Shown here: piece after piece, positions 14,948 to 23,645 of the stretch
How the letters are laid out: every line of letters begins with the position of its first letter
Position numbering within the stretch: the stretch's first letter is position 1
The notes under the pieces: model-generated
Database searches by the model: none
Told to the model about the DNA's origin: nothing
What the model saw: only the letters and a program-made list of their open reading frames with translations
Position numbers and translations under genes: made by a program
DNA from: an uncultured Lachnospiraceae bacterium
Lineage (GTDB): Bacteria; Bacillota; Clostridia; Lachnospirales; Lachnospiraceae
Assembly (NCBI GenBank): GCA_948794795.1
Contig: CAQGLR010000008.1
Coordinates: 44,721 to 108,720 of the forward strand
DNA: 64,000 nt
Reading direction: 5' to 3'

Positions 14948-16666
14948 TTATGCCTGCGAATTATATATTTCCCTGTATACTTCACAGTTCCTTACAAGCT
15001 CATCATGGGTTCCCTGTCCTGCAAGTTCACCATCATCAAGTACAAGTATATTATCTGCATGCTGTATTGATGATGTCCTTTGTGATACTATAAATATTGT
15101 AGGGCTGTAAGAAAGCTCCTGCAAAGATTTCCTAAGTTTTGCTTCTGTTGCGAAGTCCAATGCCGATGAACTGTCATCAAATACAAGTATAGCTGGTTTA
15201 CGTACAAGTGCACGGGCTATTGTAAGCCTTTGTTTCTGTCCTCCCGAAAGGTTGCGTCCTCCTTGTTCTATAACGTAGTCAAGCCCCTTATCCTTGCCTG
15301 TAACAATCTCCCATGCCTGGGCAGCTTTTAATGCTTCTATTATCTCTTCATCTGTTGCATCTGGGTTCCCCCACAATATATTATCCCTTATAGTTCCACG
15401 GAATAGTACAGCTTTCTGCAAAACTATACCAGTTTTCTGTCTTAATGTATCTATTTCATATGTCCTTACATCCCTGCCACCAACTTTTACACATCCCTGT
15501 GAAACATCATAAAACCTTGGTATAAGGTTTACCAGGGTAGACTTTCCTGAACCTGTACCACCAATTACACCTGTTACACTTCCTGCTTTGGCAGTAAAAT
15601 TTATATTTGAAATAGAATCCGCCCCAGCCCCTTTATACATCATGCTGGCATTTTCAAACTCTACGTCTATGCCTCCTTTATCTTTACTGCTGCCTGTTTC
15701 CTTATACTCCCCGTCCTCCATTGAAGAGCTTGTAGCAAGTATGCTTTGTACCCTGCCGCCACATGCTACCGCCTTTGTAGCCAGCACTATTGTGTTTGCA
15801 AGCTTTACAAGTTCAACAAGTATCTGCGACATATAGTTTACAAGTGCCACCACTTCACCTTGTGTAAGGCTTCCTGCATCTACCTGCAGCCCGCCAGCCC
15901 AAAGAAGCGCTATAAGTGCTATATTAACCATTATATAAGTAACCGGGTTGGTAAGTGCAGCAATCCTTCCTACAAAAAGCTGCATAGTTGTAAGGCTTTC
16001 ATTACCATTATTAAAACTGCCAAGTTCTGCCTGTTCTTTATTAAATGCACGTATTACACGTACACCTGTAAGGTTCTGCCTTGTAATTCCAAGTACATTA
16101 TCAAGGTTTGCCTGGACCTTTTTATATAGCGGCATACTTATAAGCATTATCCCAAATATAACTATAGCAAGCAGTGGTATTACAACAACAAATACAAGCG
16201 CTGCTTTTACATCTATTGTAAATGCCATTATTGCTGCACCAAAGACAATAAACGGTGAACGCAAAAAAAGCCTTAATGCCATATTTACACCAGACTGCAG
16301 CTGGTTTATATCACTTGTCATACGTGTTATCATTGTAGATGTACCTATCCCGTCCATCTCTGTAAATGAAAGTGACTCTATATGTTTAAATAAGGCATGC
16401 CGCAGATTGGCAGCAAACCCTGTGGCGGCTTTTGCAGCAAAAAACTGTGCAGTTATTGAACATGTAAGCCCAATAATTGCAAGCAGCACTAAAATACCAC
16501 CATACTTAAAGATATATCCCCTGTCATTTAATGCAATACCTTTATCAATAATTGATGCCATCACAAGAGGCACAGCCAGGTCAAAACATGCCTCTAACAG
16601 CTTAAAGAATGGTCCAAGTATACATTCTTTGGTATATTCTTTTATATAGACAAGTAATTCTTTCAT
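14948..16666 (-). CDS. ABC exporter, fused membrane/ATPase subunit A (degenerate ATP site)
   Basis: 572 residues with the same layout as its partner: six membrane helices, then Walker A GGTGSGKSTL, signature LSGGQKQRLT and a Walker B that reads ILVFDDSSSALD. Asp in place of the catalytic Glu is the hallmark of the non-hydrolysing site in heterodimeric exporters such as TM287/288 and LmrCD. The H-loop His is also changed (VSQRTS instead of VAHRLS). It is first of two genes, with GAGGT upstream of ATG at 16666. Confidence 0.92.
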   Translation of the reverse strand: MKELLVYIKEYTKECILGPFFKLLEACFDLAVPLVMASIIDKGIALNDRGYIFKYGGILVLLAIIGLTCSITAQFFAAKAATGFAANLRHALFKHIESLSFTEMDGIGTSTMITRMTSDINQLQSGVNMALRLFLRSPFIVFGAAIMAFTIDVKAALVFVVVIPLLAIVIFGIMLISMPLYKKVQANLDNVLGITRQNLTGVRVIRAFNKEQAELGSFNNGNESLTTMQLFVGRIAALTNPVTYIMVNIALIALLWAGGLQVDAGSLTQGEVVALVNYMSQILVELVKLANTIVLATKAVACGGRVQSILATSSSMEDGEYKETGSSKDKGGIDVEFENASMMYKGAGADSISNINFTAKAGSVTGVIGGTGSGKSTLVNLIPRFYDVSQGCVKVGGRDVRTYEIDTLRQKTGIVLQKAVLFRGTIRDNILWGNPDATDEEIIEALKAAQAWEIVTGKDKGLDYVIEQGGRNLSGGQKQRLTIARALVRKPAILVFDDSSSALDFATEAKLRKSLQELSYSPTIFIVSQRTSSIQHADNILVLDDGELAGQGTHDELVRNCEVYREIYNSQA

Positions 16667-16813
16667 CTGCTTATAACCTCACTTCTATACTTCCTTAATA
16701 TTTTATACTTTATATCTAATATTCTTAACCTGCTATTGTTAATTATTTGTTATTGCAAGTTTTATTATTATCGCTTTTGTTTCCTTATTTTACCATAAAA
16801 AAGCTGGAAAGGT

Positions 16814-17353
16814 TTATTTTGTGCCTCCCTTTATTTTTAAATTATATTTTTCACATTCCAACTCCATCCGCTTAAAATCCAAGCATTGTTTTCTAGCGGC
16901 AAAATTCTCTCCAGTAATATATTTTTGATAAAGAACATTTGCAGTATTAACCAAATCGTTTATATGTACGTTACACCATTCTAATTCTTTAATAAGAAGT
17001 TCCTTTTTTCTTCTTGTGTCCATATTATCATGTTTGCGGATTTTTGTATCAATCCGTTGTATCTGTGCATTCTCAACAGGTATCATAATGTTAAAATTTA
17101 AAACACCTATCAAAAGTCCATTATGTATAATTTTCTTAAAATCTATCTTATCACGCATCTTTTCATGCTTTTTCTTAGGTTTTGACATTGGTACACAATA
17201 CTTGTGTTCATTGCATATAATAATTATACCAAGAAAAGGACGTTCATCTTTCCCTATCTGTGGCGATACAGAAAAAATTCTATCGTCAATATTATGTAGA
17301 TTTCTGATGTATTTCATGTCTATCCGGTAAACTTCTAATGGTAACTGTGTCAT
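16814..17353 (-). CDS. Type III toxin-antitoxin endoribonuclease toxin, ToxN/AbiQ family
   Basis: 179 residues. The N-terminal half shows the family pattern: YRIDMKYIRNLHNIDDRI, ERPFLGIIIICNEHKYCVPMS, KPKKKHEKMRDK, and GVLNFNIMIPVE; the C-terminal half is helical and ends in a basic tail. ToxN/AbiQ proteins cut mRNA and are held inactive by their own antitoxin RNA; several abort phage infection. Upstream, on the same strand, are a promoter (17474-17501), a short non-coding transcript and a strong terminator hairpin (17376-17401) just before the toxin ribosome site, the usual type III layout. Length matches AbiQ (about 180). Confidence 0.87.
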   Translation of the reverse strand: MTQLPLEVYRIDMKYIRNLHNIDDRIFSVSPQIGKDERPFLGIIIICNEHKYCVPMSKPKKKHEKMRDKIDFKKIIHNGLLIGVLNFNIMIPVENAQIQRIDTKIRKHDNMDTRRKKELLIKELEWCNVHINDLVNTANVLYQKYITGENFAARKQCLDFKRMELECEKYNLKIKGGTK

Positions 17354-17375
17354 AAAATTCTCCTGTAAAATATTT

Positions 17376-17468
17376 CAAGGACTATGTTGCCATAGTCCTT
17401 GAATGTAGTGTCACCGTAGCGACGCTAACGCTTTTTGAACGTCCACTTGTTGGCAGGACTCTCCTTTA
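17376..17468 (-). ncRNA. Putative type III antitoxin RNA ending in an attenuating terminator
   Basis: Between the promoter and the toxin gene lies about 90 bases of non-coding RNA. It ends in an 11-base perfect stem, CAAGGACTATG/CATAGTCCTTG (17376-17386 and 17391-17401), followed by a U-rich tail, which should limit read-through into the toxin. The part before it has small helices (GTCC at 17456-17459 with GGAC at 17441-17444; TAGCG/CGCTA near 17415-17427). I do not see the clear tandem repeats usual for ToxI or AntiQ; at most two weakly alike units of about 35 bases, each with an AC(G/A)TTCAA end. Confidence 0.6.
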
Positions 17469-17473
17469 ATAGT

Positions 17474-17501
17474 ATTCTACCAAATAAGTGAATTTTGTCA
17501 A
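17474..17501 (-). promoter_or_regulatory. Promoter of the antitoxin RNA / toxin transcript
   Basis: Consensus TTGACA (17496-17501), a 16-base spacer and TAGAAT (17474-17479) on the minus strand. A strong promoter followed by a terminator before the toxin gives RNA excess over toxin mRNA, as type III systems need. Confidence 0.7.
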
Positions 17502-17546
17502 TGATTTTTCAGAAATATTTATATACTATAGTAAAACATTGGGAAT

Positions 17547-18056
17547 TTATCCTTGTCTTTTCAGTAAACGATGTTTGAATGCCCTGATTTTTGCACCATA
17601 GCGGCTTGAATATAATAAACCTGCCAGGAGCATTCCAATTGCTAATCCTTGTGCAATATCTAATCCTATAATTACTGTTGGATTATTATAAAGGCTTGTA
17701 TCCTTAATAATATTATAGGCGGCTACTAAAAGCAACGCAATGCCATTACATATACGTACACGCTTATTATACCGTTCCGCCTCTGCATTTGTATAATCTG
17801 CCACCTGCAATACAGTTTCTTCCATTTCCTTATCCATGTTCCCACTTTTCCTTTCTCCATTTAAAATTTCCCGCAGGTCAACTTCATAATAATCGGATAT
17901 TTCAATTAAAATATCCAAATCTGGCATATTGTTGCCATTCTCCCAACGGGATATTGTTCTGTTTGATACATTAAATTTTTCTGCAAGCTGTTCCTGGGTA
18001 AGTCCTTTTTGCTTACGGAGCTCTTTTAAGAATTTTCCGGTTTTTTCTTGATTCAT
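17547..18056 (-). CDS. XRE-family regulator with C-terminal membrane segments
   Basis: 169 residues: a helix-turn-helix of the Cro/C1 type at 1-62 (LRKQKGLTQEQLAEKFNVSNRTISRWENG), a charged middle, then two membrane segments at about 104-120 and 126-147. This is a common Firmicutes layout, HTH plus a small membrane tail, often sensing envelope state; targets cannot be told. It has an AGGAGG-like site before ATG at 18056 and lies upstream of, and in line with, the type III toxin system but has its own transcription unit. Confidence 0.85.
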   Translation of the reverse strand: MNQEKTGKFLKELRKQKGLTQEQLAEKFNVSNRTISRWENGNNMPDLDILIEISDYYEVDLREILNGERKSGNMDKEMEETVLQVADYTNAEAERYNKRVRICNGIALLLVAAYNIIKDTSLYNNPTVIIGLDIAQGLAIGMLLAGLLYSSRYGAKIRAFKHRLLKRQG

Positions 18057-18200
18057 TACTTTTCCTCCTTACAGAACAATCTTATCAAAAATGCCTTGCC
18101 AAAAACACGACACAAAGTGGGAAATGCCATATTTTACTACTAGACAAGGTGTGTCTGCTACTAATCTTGTATACCTCTGAACACAGGATTTCTTATAGTA

Positions 18201-19085
18201 TCAGGTTAAATCAAAATCCCAAAGGCTTAATTGTTTTAAAAAATCTTTTTCTTCAAAAGTATGAAGATATTGGAATATCTGGTTATTATCATGGACAATT
18301 CCATTCTTGCTGCATTTATCATAAAATAATTTCATCAACTGATGATTATCTGGACTTCCAATTATATACTGGTTTCCATATTCTTGTATGTATTTTTCCT
18401 TTAATCCTGGAAACAGATTATCTAACTTTTTATAAAAATACTCCCTGTTTCCTTCCCGGAGAGTCATCCCCATGCCAAAACAAATAATGCCATAGACTTT
18501 TGCTTCAATACACATATCTAAAATACCAGAAATATTATCTTTTGTATCATTGATAAACGGCAAAACAGGTGACAGCCATACAACAGCAGGTATTCCGGCA
18601 TCCCGCAGTTGTTTAAGCACTTCAAAACGTTCCCTAGTTGTACTTACACATGGTTCAATTTTTCTGCATAAATCTTCATTATAAGTAGTTAAAGTTATCT
18701 GTACAACACATTTTGTCTTTTTATTTATTTTTTGCAAAAGGTCTAAATCACGCAAAACCAGGTCTGATTTTGTAATAACTGTAAATCCAAAACCATACTT
18801 ATATACCAGTTCCAAAGCTTTCCTTACATTTCTGGTTTCTATTTCCAAAGGAATATAAGGGTCAGTCATTGAGCCTGTACCAATCATACATTTTTTACGT
18901 TTATGTTTAAGGGCATACTCTAAAAGTTCCACAGCATTCTCTTTAACTTCAATATCCTCAAAATCATGCTCCATATGGTAACATTTGCTCCTTGAGTCAC
19001 AATAAATACACCCATGGGAACAGCCACGGTATAAATTTATTCCATTTTTTGAAGATAATATTCCTTTTGCTTTAACAAAATGCAT
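18201..19085 (-). CDS. Radical SAM protein, SPL (spore photoproduct lyase-like) group
   Basis: 294 residues. The [4Fe-4S] motif CSHGCIYCD lies at about 22-30, after an NLYRGC lead typical of SPL-like radical SAM proteins. A TIM-barrel follows, with GTGSMTDPYIPLE (about 74-86), TKSDLVLRDLDLL and VWLSPVLPFIND. The true DNA repair enzyme has a conserved extra Cys near its C-terminus and usually about 340 residues; this shorter form belongs to the wider COG1533-like group whose substrates are mostly unknown. A second member lies at 20875-21708. It follows a ClbS-like gene by 18 bases and may be cotranscribed with it. Confidence 0.85.
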   Translation of the reverse strand: MHFVKAKGILSSKNGINLYRGCSHGCIYCDSRSKCYHMEHDFEDIEVKENAVELLEYALKHKRKKCMIGTGSMTDPYIPLEIETRNVRKALELVYKYGFGFTVITKSDLVLRDLDLLQKINKKTKCVVQITLTTYNEDLCRKIEPCVSTTRERFEVLKQLRDAGIPAVVWLSPVLPFINDTKDNISGILDMCIEAKVYGIICFGMGMTLREGNREYFYKKLDNLFPGLKEKYIQEYGNQYIIGSPDNHQLMKLFYDKCSKNGIVHDNNQIFQYLHTFEEKDFLKQLSLWDFDLT

Positions 19086-19103
19086 TTATCCAATCCTCAC
19101 TTA

Positions 19104-19646
19104 TTACTTATTAGCACAATTTCTCTTATGTGCTTTTAATTTCTTCATGGCCCAGTTATAGTGGCTTGATGTATTACTAACAAAGTATGAACCTAAAGTG
19201 CTTCCACCAACCCATTCATAAACATCTTTAGAAAATAGTTCCTCATTTGAAAAAGTACCAGCTAATTTTAAAATTTCATTGTGCGATTTCTCAAACATGC
19301 TCTTTGCATCTTCTAATAATGTATTTTGATGTTTTTTCCAAAACTCTACATTCATATCACCATAATTTCTCCAATTATAAGGTGCTGGAAGAAATGGTTT
19401 CTTATCACCATTCTGGTTTGAATATACCCAGTCCAGTAAAAGCTGGTGCCATTCATAAAGATGAATTAAAACATCTCTTAAGTTTTTATCTCTTTTCCAA
19501 TGAGCCTCTTTCTTTTTCACATCATCTGAAAAATCAAAAGGGGTTGATAACTCTTTTTCTGTCATTCCAGAAATAAGCTCATTGAGCTTCTCATAGTTTG
19601 TAGTTGCTGCAGTTAATAAATCTGCTTTTGTTGTTGGTCTTCCCAT
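19104..19646 (-). CDS. ClbS/DfsB-family four-helix bundle protein
   Basis: 180 residues from ATG at 19646 (AAAGGAA upstream), starting MGRPTTKADLL. Motifs ALIHLYEWH-like (VLIHLYEWHQLLLDW, about 76-90), LPAPYNWRNYGDMN and SSHYNWAMKKLK at the end fit the DinB-related ClbS/DfsB family. ClbS protects colibactin producers by hydrolysing the toxin's cyclopropane warhead; most relatives have unknown roles and no toxin cluster is here. It lies 18 bases ahead of an SPL-like radical SAM gene, so a joint role in chemical damage response is possible but unproven. An in-frame start ten codons upstream lacks support. Confidence 0.85.
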   Translation of the reverse strand: MGRPTTKADLLTAATTNYEKLNELISGMTEKELSTPFDFSDDVKKKEAHWKRDKNLRDVLIHLYEWHQLLLDWVYSNQNGDKKPFLPAPYNWRNYGDMNVEFWKKHQNTLLEDAKSMFEKSHNEILKLAGTFSNEELFSKDVYEWVGGSTLGSYFVSNTSSHYNWAMKKLKAHKRNCANK

Positions 19647-19832
19647 ATCTATTTTCCTTTCTGCATAAAATGCCAAGCCTTCTTAGGAAATGTTTAAAAC
19701 CAATTCCGGCCTGTGCCCCCTGCTTTGTAACACACACCAAAAAAATCTTCAAACACGCCATTACAGCTTTTCTATTTTTATTAATGTAAACTTCTGTTTA
19801 GAATTTTACTACAATAATACTGACATCCTATG

Positions 19833-20729
19833 TCAAGGTTTATTTTTCTCATATATTAATTTTGCTTGTTCTGCTATTACTTCTTTCAAATAAGCAGGTG
19901 AAATTATATCTACCTGTGTTCCAAAAGACAATAGAAAACCTGTTAACCACGCATCCTTTGGCAGGCTTACAGAAACAACCATGCTTCCATCCCCTTGTTG
20001 CTGTACCTGCGTTTTATCAAATTCATCATAAACACGGTATGCCATTTCTTCTGGAAAGCGAAGTACAATTTTATTACATTCTGCATCAGAAATATTGGCT
20101 TGCTCTGGAAAATCACGGTGCTGGAAACTTTCATTTAAAACCTCTAATTCTAAAATACGGTTTAATTTAAATATCCGGAAGTCCTGTTTCTCCGTACAGA
20201 ATGCTTTTAAATACCATGCTTTTGATTTATAGACGAGTTTTAATGGCTGGATTATCCTTTCACTTGTGGTTCCATAAGAACCTGCATAATGGATTTTAAT
20301 ATTCCTGCAATGGATTACTGCTGATTTTAGCAGCTCAAACTTTTCATTGTCGTACTCTTTATCACCCCATCTGGAAAAATCTACTTCAAGCCAGTCTTCT
20401 GAATTAAGATTAAAGATTGCAGAAAGTTTCTGTAATGTCTGGCTGTTGCTAATATTCTGGGTAGTATTTATACTCTGTAATGCTGTAAGAATCTCTTGTT
20501 TTTCTTCTTCTGACAGTACAACTTTATCCAATACAAAACCATTCATTAAATAAATACCACCATTTCTGCCCGCTTCTGCATAAATAGGAATACCTGCCCC
20601 ACTTAGTGCATCAATATCTCTATAAATTGTCCTGGTTGATACCTCAAACTTTTCTGCTAACTCTGGAGCAGTAGCTTTTCCTTTATCAAGTAAATAATAC
20701 ACCATCTTAAATAATCTGCTTTCTTGCAC
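19833..20729 (-). CDS. YafY-type transcriptional regulator (HTH_11 + WYL)
   Basis: 298 residues: winged helix at 1-60 (KATAPELAEKFEVSTRTIYRDIDALS), then a WYL domain at about 140-225 (IQPLKLVYKSKAWYLKAFC) and a C-terminal extension. WYL proteins bind nucleic-acid or nucleotide ligands and control DNA damage, tRNA or defence genes. It lies upstream of the ClbS-like and SPL-like genes on the same strand and could control them. Length is usual for the family. Confidence 0.9.
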   Translation of the reverse strand: MQESRLFKMVYYLLDKGKATAPELAEKFEVSTRTIYRDIDALSGAGIPIYAEAGRNGGIYLMNGFVLDKVVLSEEEKQEILTALQSINTTQNISNSQTLQKLSAIFNLNSEDWLEVDFSRWGDKEYDNEKFELLKSAVIHCRNIKIHYAGSYGTTSERIIQPLKLVYKSKAWYLKAFCTEKQDFRIFKLNRILELEVLNESFQHRDFPEQANISDAECNKIVLRFPEEMAYRVYDEFDKTQVQQQGDGSMVVSVSLPKDAWLTGFLLSFGTQVDIISPAYLKEVIAEQAKLIYEKNKP

Positions 20730-20874
20730 AGCTATTCCTCCTTTAATAACAGATATATTTTCTGGATAATTTTATATAAATATTACCAAGGCAGTTAAGT
20801 ATCAATGCATTTTACGCAGAATAAATTACTATCTGCAAGGCAGAAGACTGGGCTGCAACGGATGCTACAACTGG

Positions 20875-21708
20875 TTACTTCTGTTTCAGCTTGTCCTCTA
20901 CCAGTTTTTTATGGTAAAAATAATTTATATGTTTTATCAAATGCATATTACAATACTCTTCAATTTCAACAGACAAATCATTCCAAAACTCCATATTTCC
21001 ATCTATATATAATTCATTGTATAATTCTAACAGCTGTGGACGGGTTCTTTCTATGTAGTTTAGAATATCCTTTTTATAACTACCTCTCAAATTCAGGTTT
21101 TCAAACCAATATTCATCCACATATTTATTTGTCTTTTCTATTATTTTCTTATAATCTGTTATTACTGGAAAGACAGGTGACATAAACAAAACTGTATATA
21201 TGCCGTTTCTATGTAACGTTTCCAACGTTTCAAGCCGTTCCTGGATACTACTGGCATTATCCATATCATTTTTAAATTGTTCATCCAGTGTATTTACAGA
21301 TATAGATACTTTCAGATTTTTACACTGCTTTAACAAATCAGTATCCCTCAGAACCAGATTGGATTTTGTTGAAATATTCAATTCACAATCTATAGGAATT
21401 AACTGTTCAAGTATATTCCGTGTAATTTTGTATTTTTCCTCAAATGGATTGTAACAATCTGTCACAGATGAAAGGAAAACAGACTTTCCCTGCAGTTTCT
21501 TTTGGCTTATAGGCTTATCACACTGCTTAATATCAATAAAACTCCCCCATTCTTCACTATGGCCCGTAAACCGTTTCATAAAACAGGCATAACAATACCT
21601 GCAGGCATGCGGACAGCCTACATATGGATTTATCACATAATCACTTGCTGGCAGGTTTGATTTCGTAACTAAGTCCTTTACTGTAATCTTATTTTCTATT
21701 ATACCCAT
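20875..21708 (-). CDS. Radical SAM protein, SPL-like, in the RlaP-like nucleotidyltransferase operon
   Basis: 277 residues from ATG at 21708, which has a perfect AGGGAGG site; the longer frame upstream only shadows the previous gene. CPHACRYCYACFMKRFTGH (about 32-50) holds the CxxxCxxC radical SAM cluster motif, followed by FLSSVTDCYNPFE, STKSNLVLRDTDLL and MSPVFPVITD. It is a distant paralogue of the protein at 18201-19085. Its ribosome site and start lie inside the end of the nucleotidyltransferase gene (20-base overlap), so the two are translationally coupled. Substrate unknown. Confidence 0.85.
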   Translation of the reverse strand: MGIIENKITVKDLVTKSNLPASDYVINPYVGCPHACRYCYACFMKRFTGHSEEWGSFIDIKQCDKPISQKKLQGKSVFLSSVTDCYNPFEEKYKITRNILEQLIPIDCELNISTKSNLVLRDTDLLKQCKNLKVSISVNTLDEQFKNDMDNASSIQERLETLETLHRNGIYTVLFMSPVFPVITDYKKIIEKTNKYVDEYWFENLNLRGSYKKDILNYIERTRPQLLELYNELYIDGNMEFWNDLSVEIEEYCNMHLIKHINYFYHKKLVEDKLKQK

Positions 21709-22489
21709 AAAATAATACCTCCCTAAACTTAGTTTCAAGTGGTTCCCATCCAGGCTTTCTGTCATCCTGCATTTCACTAGCCAATGTTTTAAAATATTCC
21801 AGGTTTTTTTCAATATACTGGTTTAATATATCAATCTTTGGAGCTTTATCTGTTTCCTGCATCTTCACTTTTTTCCTGAGCAGTCCTGCAACTACTGGCT
21901 CCATATCCCCCTCCAGCACAGACCTGGTTAAGTCATCAAATAATACAGGCGGCGGGCTCTTCTTCTGTTCTATCCACTTACACGCAAGGATTGGGCGTAG
22001 TACATAGAAATATTTTTTATACTTCACCATATCATCCAGTAAATATTCATTATAATTTTTATTGGCTGTTCCATAATAATGATATAAAGCTGCTTTAACT
22101 GAAAAATACTGTTTAGCCGTATTCTCATATAATCCTTTCCATTCATCAGTAGAATAATAAACCACAGGAGAATTTGCCCATTCAAATAAAGTAGCATTAG
22201 ATTTATGAAAATGCTGTAATGCTTTTTTCAAATCCCATCCATTAATGTCCAGGACTTCATTAAGCTCCCAGTTAATAAAATCTTTTATATCATGTAAACT
22301 AAGATAATCGTCCATGTTCCTTAAATAAATAAAACGTACATCATAATCACTGTCTGGTGAAGCAAAACCCCATGCCCTGCTCCCAGACTCCACTGCATGT
22401 AATACCCTTACATTTTCTTTCTCTTCAATCTCTTTTATTTTCATAAGAACCAGTTCTTTAACCGGCCCTTCATAATCCTTATATTTCAT
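21689..22489 (-). CDS. RlaP/YcgL-like nucleotidyltransferase (PF10127-type), copy 2
   Basis: 266 residues. The polymerase-beta-type catalytic signature is near the start: ESGSRAWGFASPDSDYDVRFIY (GS...G...DxD). Then come DLKKALQHFHKSNATLFEWANSP (about 86-108) and ACKWIEQKKSPPPVLFDDL, typical of this family, which was named RlaP from its neighbourhood with RNA ligases. Members are thought to transfer a nucleotide to an RNA or protein target, but the reaction is unknown. It overlaps copy 1 by 11 bases and the radical SAM gene by 20 bases. Confidence 0.82.
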   Translation of the reverse strand: MKYKDYEGPVKELVLMKIKEIEEKENVRVLHAVESGSRAWGFASPDSDYDVRFIYLRNMDDYLSLHDIKDFINWELNEVLDINGWDLKKALQHFHKSNATLFEWANSPVVYYSTDEWKGLYENTAKQYFSVKAALYHYYGTANKNYNEYLLDDMVKYKKYFYVLRPILACKWIEQKKSPPPVLFDDLTRSVLEGDMEPVVAGLLRKKVKMQETDKAPKIDILNQYIEKNLEYFKTLASEMQDDRKPGWEPLETKFREVLFYGYNRK

Positions 22490-23498
22490 CCCTTACAACC
22501 CTCTCATTCACAGACATTACAAACTCCTGGACTTTATCAAAATCTGGTTCATCTGGGAGTTCTGTATTATCTGCTGCATAATGCAGTTTCTTTTCATACT
22601 CCGCAATTAAATCATAAAAACTATCATCAAAAGTCCCATCAGGATTCTGGAATTTTCCAAAACGGATATCCATAAGAAGATTTTGTTCTTGTTCCCTGTA
22701 TGTGTTAATTTCGCCTTTCTCCAAAATATCAAGTGCCATTATAAAAAGCCTTACAAGATGCATTGCATGTTTATTAAGATGAAAATTATCCTTCTTTTTA
22801 TTACGTTTGCCAACTTTGTCATAATCCCTTACAACATTTGTCATAACATTCCACATATTTGCATAATCCCTTAACGGATAATGTTTTAAATCTGCATTTA
22901 CAAAAATTTCAGTATCAAAATCTGGATTTTCTGCCTTATCAATAAATATTTCAATACTGCCCTTACTATATTTCTTATATTGGCAGTTAAAACTATGCAT
23001 TGCGTTTTTTACTGAATTAAAGATATGTTGTTCTCTTTCACTCTGTGGAAAAGAAGCCCTTGCAAGAAAATTCTGCAGTCTTCTAAGCTGTGCATCCGCA
23101 TATCCGCCAAAAGAATTAACTACCCATTTAGAAAGAAACATTTTTTTATTATCAAGAAGTTCCTGTCCTATACTATGCAGGTACAGGTAATGTTCTTTAT
23201 TAAGCCCAAGCAATTCTATTGTATTAGGATTACATTTAAGAAGCAGTTTAATAATCTTGTTAAAAGCATAAATCACTGTATCTGTATTATCATCTACATA
23301 CTGTTCATATTTAGCTAGTCCTAATAAATCTGGCTTCCGGTTCAAAGTAATTCCACGTATATCAATATCACTGGATGCTATATCTGTTCCATAAGAATAA
23401 CTTCCTGCCAGTCCAAGCAGAACCACATATTTCCCCAGATGTTCATCTGTCCTTATAAAATTATAATCACTATGATTTAAAATTTCACTTGTTTTCAT
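22479..23498 (-). CDS. RlaP-like nucleotidyltransferase, copy 1
   Basis: 339 residues from ATG at 23498 (GAGGAG upstream). Catalytic signature GLAGSYSYGTDIASSDIDIRGI at about 28-49, then NKIIKLLLKCNPNTIELLGL, a helical part with CQYKKYSKG, and LNKHAMHLVRLFIMALDILEKGEI, the helix pattern of the longer PF10127-type proteins. It differs clearly from copy 2, so this is not a recent duplication. It opens the three-gene operon copy 1-copy 2-radical SAM. Confidence 0.82.
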   Translation of the reverse strand: MKTSEILNHSDYNFIRTDEHLGKYVVLLGLAGSYSYGTDIASSDIDIRGITLNRKPDLLGLAKYEQYVDDNTDTVIYAFNKIIKLLLKCNPNTIELLGLNKEHYLYLHSIGQELLDNKKMFLSKWVVNSFGGYADAQLRRLQNFLARASFPQSEREQHIFNSVKNAMHSFNCQYKKYSKGSIEIFIDKAENPDFDTEIFVNADLKHYPLRDYANMWNVMTNVVRDYDKVGKRNKKKDNFHLNKHAMHLVRLFIMALDILEKGEINTYREQEQNLLMDIRFGKFQNPDGTFDDSFYDLIAEYEKKLHYAADNTELPDEPDFDKVQEFVMSVNERVVRDEI

Positions 23499-23645
23499 TC
23501 CCTGCCAGCTCCTCTTTACCAGAAAACACTGCTTATATTTTCGCATATTGTAAAAGGCAGGCAACTAATACCTGCCATAATACTACATTATAAATACCAG
23601 CTTCTGTTAAATAATCATGTTTATCTGTTATAAAATATACCAATA

